From positions 24,494,765 to 24,558,764 of the forward strand of contig CM048840.1 in assembly GCA_026545765.1 (NCBI GenBank): DNA of 64,000 nt, given 5' to 3'. This DNA comes from Plantago major (taxonomy: Eukaryota; Streptophyta; Magnoliopsida; Lamiales; Plantaginaceae). This document shows, in pieces, positions 35,257 to 45,406 of the stretch. The position numbers and the translations under genes were made by a program. Numbering within the stretch: position 1 is the first letter of the stretch; each line of letters begins with the position of its first letter. The notes below the pieces were generated by a model that saw only the letters and a program-made list of their open reading frames with translations, was not told the DNA's origin and made no database searches.

Positions 35257-38200
35257 CTGAGGCCGGTAGTTTGGGCATTACCCAAGGAACGGAGGAAATG
35301 CATATAAGTGCTGTTGTTTCCGAAGTGAACTTTGTTGGGGGAAACTCCATGGATTGGTGGGTGGACACTGGGGCCACTCGACACATTTGTGCTAACAAAT
35401 GGATGTTCAAGACTTATCAACCTCTAACTAATGAGGTGTGCTACATGGGAAACTCTGTTGTGGCAAAGGTTCTTTGGAAAGGGTACGTGGCCCTAAGCTA
35501 ACATCCGGAAGGAGCCGACTCTGATGAAGTACTCCATGTGCTTTGAGGTGACAAATTTATCCTTACCAAGGATGGCTCCTACATAGGACAAGGTTACTTT
35601 TGTGATAATTTATTTAAGATGGTTGCTACTACTGTAATTCCTGGTACTGAGCCTTATGGCGCAAATGTAACTGAGGCTTCCACTAGCTCAGATGGAAAGA
35701 ATGTTGCCCAAGAGGCTAATGAGTATGTTAAATTTGCTTACTTGCCTAATTCTTTTAATTTATGGCATGGTAGACTAGGTCATGTGAATCGTAAAGTTTA
35801 CAAAAATTAATATCACTTGACCTACTACCCAAATTTAACATTGATAAACAATAAAAGTGTGAGACTTGTGTCGGCGAAGTTAGCAAAAGCATCCTTCCGT
35901 TCTATTGAGAGAAGCTCGAGCCATTGGATTTGGTACATACCGATGTTTGTGACTTAAAGTATGTCCAATCGCGAGGTGGTAAAAGTTACTTCATCACTTT
36001 TATCGATGACTGCACAAGATATTGCTATGTTTACTTAATGAGAAGTAAAGACGAAGCAATTGACATGTTTGTGCATTATAAGAATGAAGTTGAAAATCAA
36101 CTTGGTAAGAAGATTAAAATGTTGAGGAGCGATAGAGGTGGAGTATGAGTCTCCATTTGCTCGATTATGTCTTTGAAAATGGAATCATTCATCAAACAAT
36201 CGCCTCCTTACTCCCTCAACAAAACGGAATTGCTGAGAGGAAGAATAGGACACTCAAAGAGATGATGAATTCATTATTGCTTGGTTCAGGGGCACCCCAA
36301 AATTTGTGGGGGGAAGGTTTGCTTTCTTCAAATTACATCCTAAACAGGCTACCGCATAAAAAGCTAGACAAAGCACCTTATGAATTATGGAAAGGTCATG
36401 CACCTTCTTATAAATTTCTTAAAGTGTGGGGGTGTCTAGCAAAGGTTCCTATTCCTCCTCCCAAAAGGACTAGGATTGGACCTAAAACGGTAGATTGCGT
36501 GTTTATAGGATATGCTCAAGATAGTAGCGCATATAGATTTCTGATTCACAAATCAGATAATTCTGAGATGCATAGTAATACTATTATTGAAGCAAGAGAT
36601 GCTTCTTTCTTTGAGGGGGTTTTTCCCTACATTGATCGGTCTACTATTATTGACTCGAAGATCAATAAAGAAGCGACTAATGTGGGGCGAATCCTCAAAA
36701 GGAAGTAGGAGAACCTAGACGTAGCAAGAGGGCTAGGACAACAAAAACTTTTGGTCCGGATTTTCTAACCTACTTGGTAGATAAGGATCCGATCTCCTAC
36801 AAAGAGGCTATCTCATCAGCAGATTCTGATCTTTGGAAAGAGGCGATTGATAGTGAGATGAATTGATTCTGAGAATCATACATGGGAACTTGTGGATCTT
36901 CCACCGGTTCTAAACCACTAGGTCATAAGTGGATCTTCAAGAGGAAGATGAAACCAGATGGTTCCGTGGATAAATACAAAGCAAGACTTGTAGTTAAGGG
37001 ATACAAACAGAGGGTGTTGACTACTTTGACACGTATGCTCTTGTATCTAGAAAGACATCCATTAGATTAGTCATTGCTTTTGCGGATTGTTTAATCTTGA
37101 GATTCATCGATGGATGTAAAACATTTTCCTCAATGGAGAACTTGAGGAAGAAATTTACATGGAACAACCGAAGGGTATGTGGTTCCGTGAAAGAAAAACA
37201 AGTGTGTAGACTTGTTAAATCTCTGTATGGATTAAAACAAGCTCCTAAACAATGGCATGAGAAATTTGATAGTGTTATGCTTTCAAATGGGTTTAGGATA
37301 AATCAATGTGACAAGTGTGTCTACGTAAAGGGAGATGACAAAGACTATGTCATAGTGTGCTTATACGTGGATGATATGATAATCATTGGCAACAATGATA
37401 ACATCATAACTACTAAGAGAATGTTGTCACGAAATTTTGTTATGAAGGACATGGGTCTAGCCGATGTCATACTTGGAATGAAAATTTCCAAAACGGATGT
37501 GGGATACTCACTTTCTCAAAGTCATTATGTTGAAAAAGTTCTTGAGAAGTTTGACAAAGACAGTAATGAGATTGTCAGAACTCCTATGGAGGTGGTGTCA
37601 AAGATCTGCAAGAATAGGGGAGAAAGTGTGGGGCAACTTGAGTATTCTAGGATTATAGGCAGTCTAATGTACCTCATGGATCGACTAGACCGAATATCGC
37701 TAACTCGGGAATAAGTTAGCCCGATATACGAGTAACCCGAATCATGAACATTGGAAAGCGAGTTAGAGTCCTTAGATATCTAAGGGCACGGCTAACTATG
37801 GTGCATTTACGAGATATCCAAATTGCTTGAAGGGTATTTTGATGCGAAATTGATTAAGGGTTACTCGACAATTAAATCCACGAGTGGGCATATTTTCACA
37901 ATCGGTGGAGCAGTGATTTCTTGGAAATCTTGCAAACAAACCTGCATTACACGATCAACTATGGAATCTGAATTCATAGCGTTGGATCTTGCAACAGAAG
38001 AGGCCGATTGGTTACAGAGTTTCTTGGAAGACACTCCTATGTGGTCAAAACCTATGCCTCCAATTAGTTTGAACTGGATAAAGATGTCTGCTATTGGACG
38101 AGCAAGGAATAATGTGTATAATGGGAAGTCTCCACATATTCGTAGGAGACATAAATCCGTGAAGAAACTATTAAAACGGGAGTTATAGCTTTGGAGTTTG

Positions 38201-38300
38201 TAAGATCCAAAGATAATATTATGGACCCATTAACTAAAGGTCTTACTAGAGACCGTGTGGAGGAATCATCGAGGGAATGGGGTTAAAGCCCATTAAATGA
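35257..38300 (+). pseudogene. Copia pol: protease, integrase, RT and RNase H, multiply broken
   Basis: In order: protease with WWVDTGATRHIC (35361-35398); GAG-pre-integrase LWHGRLGHV (35760); integrase core with VHTDVCDLK, RSDRGGV and QQNGIAERKNRTL (35924-36290); IN C-terminal region VWGCLAKV; RT with GHKWIFKRKMKPDGS, SLYGLKQAPKQWHEKF and LYVDDMIIIG (36882-37400); RNase H with [16 protein letters not shown] and [10 protein letters not shown] (37890-37985). At least six frameshifts or stops separate these pieces (for example near 35501, 35810, 36148, 36708, 37010 and 37714). No polyprotein can be made. Confidence 0.9.
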
Positions 38301-38877
38301 TTACCACCCATGATGGCAACCTACACGAATTGTAAACCCCAATTTGCGAGTTCAAAGGACAACCGAATTGTGGGGATCGACCAAAGCACGCGGGAAATAG
38401 AGTTCCCTACCTATTCCTATGATGAAAGAGTGATAGACACATGCGGTGGAGGATAAGCGAAAGCTTTTAATGATCCTTACGTTAAGTTGATAACGTGGGG
38501 TATGACAGATACTTCTAATGAGAGATCACCTATGTCGAGCGTGAAGGGCCGCTTCTATGAGATGATAGTCGGCTAAATCTCTAGGCGTTTGGTGAAAGTT
38601 TCAAGGCGTCAGGGCCAAACGGACAACAACGAAAGGACCTATGTGGTGTAGAGGAAATCGTTGTGTGTATATCATTGTCTTGTTACACACTAAAGCCGAA
38701 AAGTTCAAGGCATCGCGTCCACTTGTTGGCAAGTATATCCGATGGTATTTCACTAGGGAAGGTTCAAGGCTAACAACCACCTTTCCCGATGCAACGTTTT
38801 TCTCGAAAAACTCTCGAATTTGCATTGATAGGCTGCATTTCCATTTACCAGCCAATTGTCTCATTCATGTGGGGGAT
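38301..38877 (+). other. Copia 3' internal spacer and polypurine tract
   Basis: Non-coding sequence between RNase H and the 3' LTR. It ends CATGTGGGGGAT at 38866-38877, the polypurine tract. Confidence 0.7.
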
Positions 38878-39868
38878 TGTTGGGGAATTGGTTGCAAGAG
38901 GCACTAAGTGTGATTGCAAGAGGCAACCAAGAGAAAGCCAAAAATTGTTATGTGTTATAATGTGTTAAGTGGGTAACTTTGAGCAATTAATTATCTAAGT
39001 TCCACCACTCGGTTTTGCGTGTTCTTTAGTTCGTTGCGAAGTGGGATGCGCAAGCTTCGAAATGGTATAAGATACGGGAGATAACCAATTCTAGGTGTGA
39101 ATGATAAATTGGCTCAAAGTAAGCTAGTTGAGACTTGTTTTTTGCAATTGTCCCACATTGGAAACATATGGAAGGAGAGAGTAGTATAAAGGTATGCTTG
39201 TGTTTACTCATGGTCACAAGTGTGTGTTGTGGTTATGGCAAACCTCCTACGCGCGCAGGGGGGAGAAACATTTGAACTGAAAAATTCCAAGCAAATATGG
39301 TCGAATATTAATCTTTTTACTACAATTTTCCATGGAACGCAACTTTTGGCCTTTTCCACTTAAATGTGAAGATGTAACATCCCCACTAACATGCTGCATT
39401 ACTCTGAGCTTAAATGTTGCAGCATCAATTTGGCTACTAATGGTGATCAGAGCTGTTACGTTTCTACAGCTATATATACCACTCCCTCACTTGACAAACA
39501 TGCATCAGAAATCCTTCTTCCCTTCTCTTCTCTGTTTTTCTTTCTGCACTTTAGATATTCGAGTGTTCTTCACCACAGAAGTTCGACGGAGCTTCTGCCG
39601 AAGCTTCCAAGGGTTCTTGAGATCGACGTTGTACCTTGGGAGCTAATTGTCCGAGGAAGGCCTGAAGCTTACTAAAGGCGGACAAATTTAGCTTAAGGGG
39701 AAGTGGTCTCACTACTGACTCGTCCAGGATTAAATCCGAACCTGTGTTTTTGTTTTTGTTTGTGTAATCAAGTTTCAGTAAGTGTTGATAGTTTTTTATT
39801 CCTGTACTGTTGTCATATATTTTTCATACTGACCTTTGTTGCAGCTAAACTTATAATCGGATCCAACA
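38878..39868 (+). repeat. 3' LTR of the nested Copia element
   Basis: 991 bp. Nearly identical to the 5' LTR over its first 450 bp, with clustered differences near 39350, 39450 and 39595. Confidence 0.92.
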
Positions 39869-40499
39869 CGAATGGCATGACTTTATAACAGAAGGTTCCT
39901 CTCTCTGTGACGAAGGCTGTCTTCTCTTGATCTTCAGGGTGCATCAGTATCTGGTTGTATCCTGAGAATGCGTCCATGAAGCTTAACAGCTCATGTCCTG
40001 CGGTGGCATCCACTAGCATGTCTATGTGGGGAAGTGGAAAGGAATCCTTCGGGCATGCTTTGTTGAGGTCGGTGAAGTCGATGCACACTCGCCATTTGCC
40101 ATTCTTCTTCTTCACTACCACAACATTGGCTAACCAGTCCGGGTAATGTACTTGGATGAATTCGATATCAAGCAACTTTTGGACTTCTTCATTGATAACC
40201 TTGTTCCGCTCTGGAGCGAACTTCCTCCGTTTCTGTCTGACTGGCGGGTAGTCTGGGTCGACTTCAAGTCTGTGGGTGATTACCTCTGGGTCAACTCCTG
40301 TCATGTCTGCATGTGACCAAGCAAAGCAGTCGTGGTGAACTTTGAGAAATGTGATCAGTTGCTCTCGTAGCTCTGGTCTCAACCTTGCCCCAATCTGAAC
40401 TTTGTGATCTGGATGGTCTGGATGAATCTGAACTTCATCGAGCTCTTCCATCCCTGGTTGTTCTGGGTCAATTGGGGGGTTGAGTTGCTGTAATTGCTA
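39869..40499 (-). pseudogene. Tat pol, 5' part: N-terminal half of reverse transcriptase
   Basis: Minus-strand frame with LRPELREQLITFLKVHHDCFAW, RKFAPERNKVINEEVQKLL, VVVKKKNGKWRVCIDFTDLN, KACPKDSFPLPHID and DAFSGYNQILM (first catalytic Asp of the RT), ending at the Copia insertion after YKVMPF. It is in frame with the gag-protease frame, separated only by the TAG at 40497-40499. Confidence 0.9.
40497..40499 (-). promoter_or_regulatory. Possible leaky stop between gag-protease and RT (UAG CAA UUA)
   Basis: On the minus strand the frame reads GCA GAA TTA TAG CAA TTA CAG. The stop and its six following bases fit the type I readthrough context UAG-CAR-YYA known from tobacco mosaic virus. The RT frame continues in the same phase for over 200 codons. 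It could equally be a chance nonsense mutation, as others occur in this element. Confidence 0.5.
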
Positions 40500-42720
40500 T
40501 AATTCTGCTGCCTTGGGCTTCAGGGCTTCCATGTAACACGTCCTCGCATCCCGCTGCTGCCCTAGAATCTCCTTCACCCCCCACTTGGTAGGGAAGCGAA
40601 TCACCTGGTGGTAGGTTGACGGTACTGCTTTCATATCGTGAATCCACGGCCTACCAAGGATGGAATTATAGCTTGATGTTTCACGATCAAGAACTTTGTT
40701 GGTAGGTTGACGCCTTCCGCATAGACGGAAGGGTAACACTCCCAACCGTACTTCTTTTCTCCACCGGCCATACAAAGTTGTCGGCTGGCGGAGGATGGCG
40801 GTCTCATTTATTCCCATTTCTGTGAGAGCATCTAGAAAAATGATGTTAGCAGAGCTCCCATTATCAATGAGAACTCTCTTCGTAAGACAATTGGCAATAA
40901 GAATGGAAATTACTAAAGTGTCGTCATGAGGACTAATTAGTTGCTTAGACTCTTGGTCTGATAAGCTAATAGTCAAGTCAGACGAAGAGGTGTCTGATGC
41001 TCTGCGAGCATCGAGCTCGGGCCTTACCGTTTGCCTACTGTGGCGCTTTGCCGCAGAGTATGAGACACCACTGATCTCTGATCCCCCAGAGATCACGTTG
41101 ATTACCTTGTTGGTCTGAGGGGGCTCAGGTAGATCAGTGCCCTGCCGACTGGCGAGGGTCTTTTTACCTTTGTCAGAGAGGAACTCCGTCAAGTGTCCTC
41201 TTCGTAAGCTACCTCCAATCGCAGTGAGATGCACTGCGGTTGTATGTCCGTGGTCTCCGTGGAACTCACACCACTTGTTGGAGTTTCTCTGATCTGGAGG
41301 TGTTCTAAGTTTTCCTGGCCACCTGACTCTGACACCTATGCTCTTCATGACTGCTACACACTCCTCTGGTTCAATGCTGAGGGAGTAACTCGGAGGCGGT
41401 GCTCGGGTTTCTGTCCTCCTCTGTTGGACTGGAGGGCGAGGTGGGTTCGCAACAGGACCATGTCTTCTCTCAGTCGGGTATGGCCTAGCACGATAGTCTG
41501 GAACCCTTCGTTCAACTCGTCTGTCAGGCTTGGGCTCCTTACGAACACTTTGGCTTGACACGTAAGGTCTGTTGGCATCATCCTCCTCCCATTTTATCTG
41601 AGCCCATGCTTTGGCGAGCACGTCTTCCATTGTTCGACAGGGGTACATGGTCGCCTCAGACAACCCCGAGTTGGGTGGCAACCCCTTGCGGAAGGCGTTG
41701 ACAGCAGTGTCCTTGTTGCAATTGGGGATTGACACCTTCTCCTTGTTGAATCTTGCAACGTACTCCCTGAGAGATTCGTTAGGTCTTTGCCGGACGCTAT
41801 ACAAGTCGTCCGACAGTTTTAAAAGCTTGCGACTGCTTGCGAATTGTTCCACAAAGCGACTAGTTGGTAAAAGAGGAAATGAAATTGTTGGGTAAGTTGG
41901 TATACCATTGTAGATTTGGTCCGATCGACCGAACCAAACCCTTTGCACATGCATGCCTCGCGGAGATCCCTGGGGATGGCTATGGTGAACATCCTCTGCT
42001 TGTATTGTGAGACATGGTCGTCCGGGTCCGTCGTTCCATCATAGAGCTTCATGCTTGGGAAGGTGAACTTGGTTGGCATCTCCACCAAGGCTATAGCATC
42101 GGCGAAGGGAGAGTCAGCAAAGCTGTTGGGTAAGCTCTTCTTGATTGGTCTTTGGCACTGTGGATTCTTTGGATCATCTCCTCCAGGCTCACCAGTTTGG
42201 AGGCTAGCTCCTCGTTGCTACTTCCGTGACCTGCAGAGAGGGTTAGCAAGTGATCTACCTGACTTGCGCATTGGTTGCGTTGATGTGGTGATTCATCGTT
42301 CATCCTTGGATTAGCACCTTCGAACGAAACCCTCCTGCTGGCGGTACCCTGAGTGATCTCAAGGGATGGCCTTGGCGGAGCGCTCACCACTTGAGAGACT
42401 GGAGTTACGGGAATCACCCCTTTCGTCTCTTCAAAGGTTAGCTGGCAAGCCTCAATCGTGTTGCGTGGTGGGTTCTCCACCCCAGCGACATGAGTCATTC
42501 GACGAGACGAGGCTGCGTCCAATGTTGGAGCCTCCTGGTGGACGACAGAATCAACCCTTTCCTTCAAGAGCGAGTTCTCCTGGCGGACAGCGCGGTTTTC
42601 GTCCTCAAGGAGCTTGATCTTCTTGGCGTTCTCTTGCATCTGGGCCGCCAAGGTTTTGATCTGAGTGACGACGTCCACCTCCTCTACCTCTTCCAGAACG
42701 TATTCGTCTGAGTGCGTCAT
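40500..42720 (-). pseudogene. Tat gag and aspartic protease
   Basis: Starts with ATG at 42720 and a coiled-coil-like N-terminus (LLEDENRAVRQENSLLKERV). The retrotransposon gag domain follows: FPSMKLYDGTTDPDDHVSQY, SLREYVARFNKEKVSIPN, then an Arg/Pro-rich basic stretch. The protease has VLIDNGSSANIIF (active-site D-x-G-S-S/A) near 40845. Frameshifts separate the start (to 42091), the capsid part (42088-41880) and the rest (41954-40497). Gag packages the RNA and the protease matures the polyprotein. Confidence 0.88.
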
Positions 42721-42778
42721 GACAATTGCTTAGCGTATCGCAGTTGTTGCTACTGGATTGTCTTGTTTGATAGCCGGG

Positions 42779-42797
42779 GCCCCACGGTGGGCGCCAA
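42779..42797 (-). other. Primer-binding site of the Tat element
   Basis: Just inside the 5' LTR, the minus strand reads ATT then TGGCGCCCACCGTGGGGC. The TGGCGCC start is typical of Ty3-type primer sites. I have not matched it to a specific tRNA. Confidence 0.6.
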
Positions 42798-42799
42798 AT

Positions 42800-43721
42800 T
42801 GTAGACGCTCAGAAATCTACAATCGAAATTAGGGTTAGAGATTGGGGGCACCGACATCCTGCAAGGCAACAATAGCAAACAGAGACGTGAGATTCCGAGG
42901 TGACACCGGTGTGGTGCCGACCGAAGGGACTCCGACGCTCAAGTTAGATGACTGATAGAAGGAGTAATCAAATGAAAGAGATAGAGAGGGAGAGATGGTG
43001 GCAAGCGTCGACTTATCCTGTTGGTTGAGTCGGTTCGGCTACGTGGTGGACAAACACCGGCAGTGGACTAGCTGACCTTACAGGAAGGAGCTAGCTGGCA
43101 GTTGTCTGACAGAGATGGATGATGGCGGATGGTTGAAGGTTGATGATGGATGGTGATGAGCGATGATGGATGATGGTATGTGACGGCTGATGTTGATCAG
43201 AGAGCTCGAGAGAGATGGATGCGTGAGAGACTAATTGTTAGGGTTTTTCGCCGTTAGAATGCGATGCCCTCTACATCTCCTCAGCCTTCTCTATATAACC
43301 CACCCATCGTTGGAGTCTGCCCGCGAATCTCGGGGAGGTCGTTGGAACGGATCAGACCGTGTTTCAAGTATTCAGGAGAATGGAAGTGAGTCGGTTGCTT
43401 CTTGTCGACTAAGTCGCCAAGCTCTTTGAGTTAGTTAGTCTGTTAGTCGGTCTTGTTGTGAGTTAGTCATGCAAGGTCGAGCGAGCTGGGTGAGCTAGCT
43501 AGCTTGTCAACCAGCTGGAGGGTTGGCAAGGTGAACTAGTCAGGTGGCATCTTGGTGATTGTCGCATGGATGACTCAGCTAGGTGGGCTTGCTAACTGGC
43601 CTTTTGAGTCCGACTCACGTATGAAGTCAAGGCGGACTCGTTAATGGATTGTGGGTTGGGTTGTAGCCCTGATGGGTCGATCCGCTAGTCTAGTTGACAA
43701 AAGTGAATTTTGGCCAATACA
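42800..43721 (-). repeat. 5' LTR of the Tat element
   Basis: 922 bp, followed at 43722-43726 by the ATGCT duplication. On the minus strand it drives gag-pol. Confidence 0.93.
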
Positions 43722-43726
43722 ATGCT

Positions 43727-43843
43727 CATGTTGGTACATGGAGTGACAGGCCATCTCTATCCGATTGCAGCCATTGGTGTCTACCAGGAGTACCTGATAT
43801 GTGGAATGAATTAGTCATTCATATTTTCTTCACAACTCCATAA
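43727..43843 (+). pseudogene. TRICHOME BIREFRINGENCE-LIKE gene, first copy (3' end of last exon)
   Basis: Continues exactly from 22862: after DA, the codons give [24 protein letters not shown] and MWNELV, ending in TAA at 43841-43843. The catalytic-type DCSHW motif (the family's DxxH) is intact. The C-terminus is shorter than in the intact sister copy. Confidence 0.88.
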
Positions 43844-45406
43844 CCCTGTCTGAGTAATGCATGGTCCTTTCCTTTCCATGGCCGTCACTAAGTAAGATCA
43901 TTCAGCTGGAAACTGAATAAATTTTGCAGTTAGTTCACTAATTTTGAAGAGAGGTGCGACACACCAGGCAGAAGTCTTGTTAGCAGTAGGTTTTTTCTGA
44001 CCTTACTCTGATTCTTTCTTGGAAGGGAAATGAGACACGGATTTTATTTTGTTTATTTCTTGTCCCCTCAATTTTCTGATGTTGTAAATTGTAATACCTG
44101 CCAACAACAGATAATTCTTGAGAATGGTAAAAATCAGATTTGGCCAGTGCGCTAAATTATACTTATATTAAATTTCTATATGGTATCTACATCCATACAG
44201 AATTTGTTGAAAATCTCAAGGCTGTTGAGGATCCTGAAATAAAGTTCCTCTCTCTGCAACAAAGCAGCACATAACCTGGCAAGACTGACCAGCCATATGG
44301 TTTTGAATAGTTCTAGTGAATTGTCAGGTAAGTGGACTTATATGTCCCCTCTTTATCCTAACTGTACTCCAGCTTCAAATTTAGCCGAATGGTTGGTTTT
44401 TGTCCAACCAAAAGAGCAGATAATAAAAGTACTGGAAAAGAGAGGAGAGAGGAAAAATAGAAGGAAAAAGGGACAAAGAAAGGGAAAAAAAAAAGTTGAT
44501 CATACATTGTTAGTTGTTATTCCAGCAGTTATGTTCACTTACAGACGATAAGTTCCTTTACATACTCAATCCAGGGACTAACCTGTAGAAAAGGGAAATG
44601 ACTTTCATAACTAAAACTACTTTTTTGCACAACGGTTTCAATTTGGTTTCTAAAAGAGTATCATGGAGAAAGGTAAGTGTATGGTTCAAGTAATTATTAT
44701 TTTTTTCATAATTTTCTACGTGATACGTGTCTTCCTTTGGTGACTGCTTCTAGATCATTTTGCAATATCTATAGATCATAGATAAGTTGTCAACAGAACA
44801 TTCATAGTTCCTGGTAGACATGATCATTGCTCATAATTTTCATGATAGCTTTCTCCAAATAGATGATAACAAGAATCTTGACATTTACTTCTTGGCAAAT
44901 CTGTCAGTTTCAATGTTTTATACTATACACAGGGCGAAATTTATGAGAATTTATACCTGGGCAGTTTTTAGAGAATTGATGAGACTGTCCATTCGATATA
45001 TGCTTCGTTGAGTATGTGATACCAGGATTCCTCAATTTCAAGATTGAGATTTAAGTTAAGTAGCTTATACTTTGGCTTAATTTGTTCTACTCATGCCTTG
45101 GCTCACTTTGGTTTGTAAGTGCTTGTTTGATGAAATCAGATTCACAATTGTTTTTTAATTTAAACTATCCAGGCAGTTATGTCATTCTTTAAGGTTTTCA
45201 TAGAAGGTGGCCTTATAGCATGAAGTTGATCTAAAAACTTTGTTTATATTAATCCCCGATGCTATTATTTCCAAGTTAATTGGTTTTCATCCCTCCCGCC
45301 CCTCCTCTTTCTGTATATGGATACAAGAACTGGGTTAAGAAGGATCTTTCTGACATTCTCACCGCCTTCATAGTTGATGTGGTCAATGAGGGTCTCAATA
45401 GAGAGG
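43844..45406. other. Spacer between the two TBL copies
   Basis: 3' untranslated region of the first copy, then about 1.3 kb of AT-rich sequence and the leader of the second copy. A Lys/Arg-rich open frame at 44297-44551 comes from a purine-rich run (44430-44500) and is not supported as a gene. Confidence 0.45.

Larger units (their letters stand above)
33167..39868 (+). mobile_element. Copia LTR retrotransposon, 6.7 kb, nested in the Tat reverse transcriptase
   Basis: LTRs at 33167-34181 and 38878-39868 begin (T/C)GTTGGGGAATTGG and end CCAACA. CGAAT flanks both sides (33162-33166 and 39869-39873). Without it the host frame reads MPF directly into GLKNAGATYQ. The internal order gag, protease, integrase, RT, RNase H is Copia-type. 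A polypurine tract, GTGGGGGAT, precedes the 3' LTR. I see no TGGTATCAGAGC primer site after the 5' LTR. Gag is one long frame, but pol is broken many times. Confidence 0.93.
22863..43721 (-). mobile_element. Ty3/Tat-type LTR retrotransposon, 20.9 kb including a nested Copia
   Basis: LTRs at 22863-23790 and 42800-43721 share TGTAGACGCTC and CCAATACA ends, and ATGCT flanks both sides (22858-22862 and 43722-43726). Coding is on the minus strand: gag, aspartic protease, reverse transcriptase, RNase H, a second RNase H, integrase. A dual RNase H is a hallmark of the Tat lineage (Tat/Ogre/Retand). On the plus strand, between integrase and 3' LTR, lies an extra spliced gene. Without the 6.7-kb Copia the element is about 14.2 kb. 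The LTRs differ by scattered substitutions and small indels (a few per cent by eye), suggesting a fairly recent insertion. Frameshifts and stops make it non-autonomous now. Confidence 0.93.

Noticed and set aside
34875-35420. 181-codon minus-strand frame opposite Copia gag
   Set aside because: Shadow of gag; its Leu-rich runs come from the AAC/AAT-rich Asn codons on the other strand.
44297-44551. 84-codon Lys/Arg-rich frame between the TBL copies
   Set aside because: Produced by a purine-rich run (GGAAAAAGGGACAAAGAAAG); no domain or splice support.
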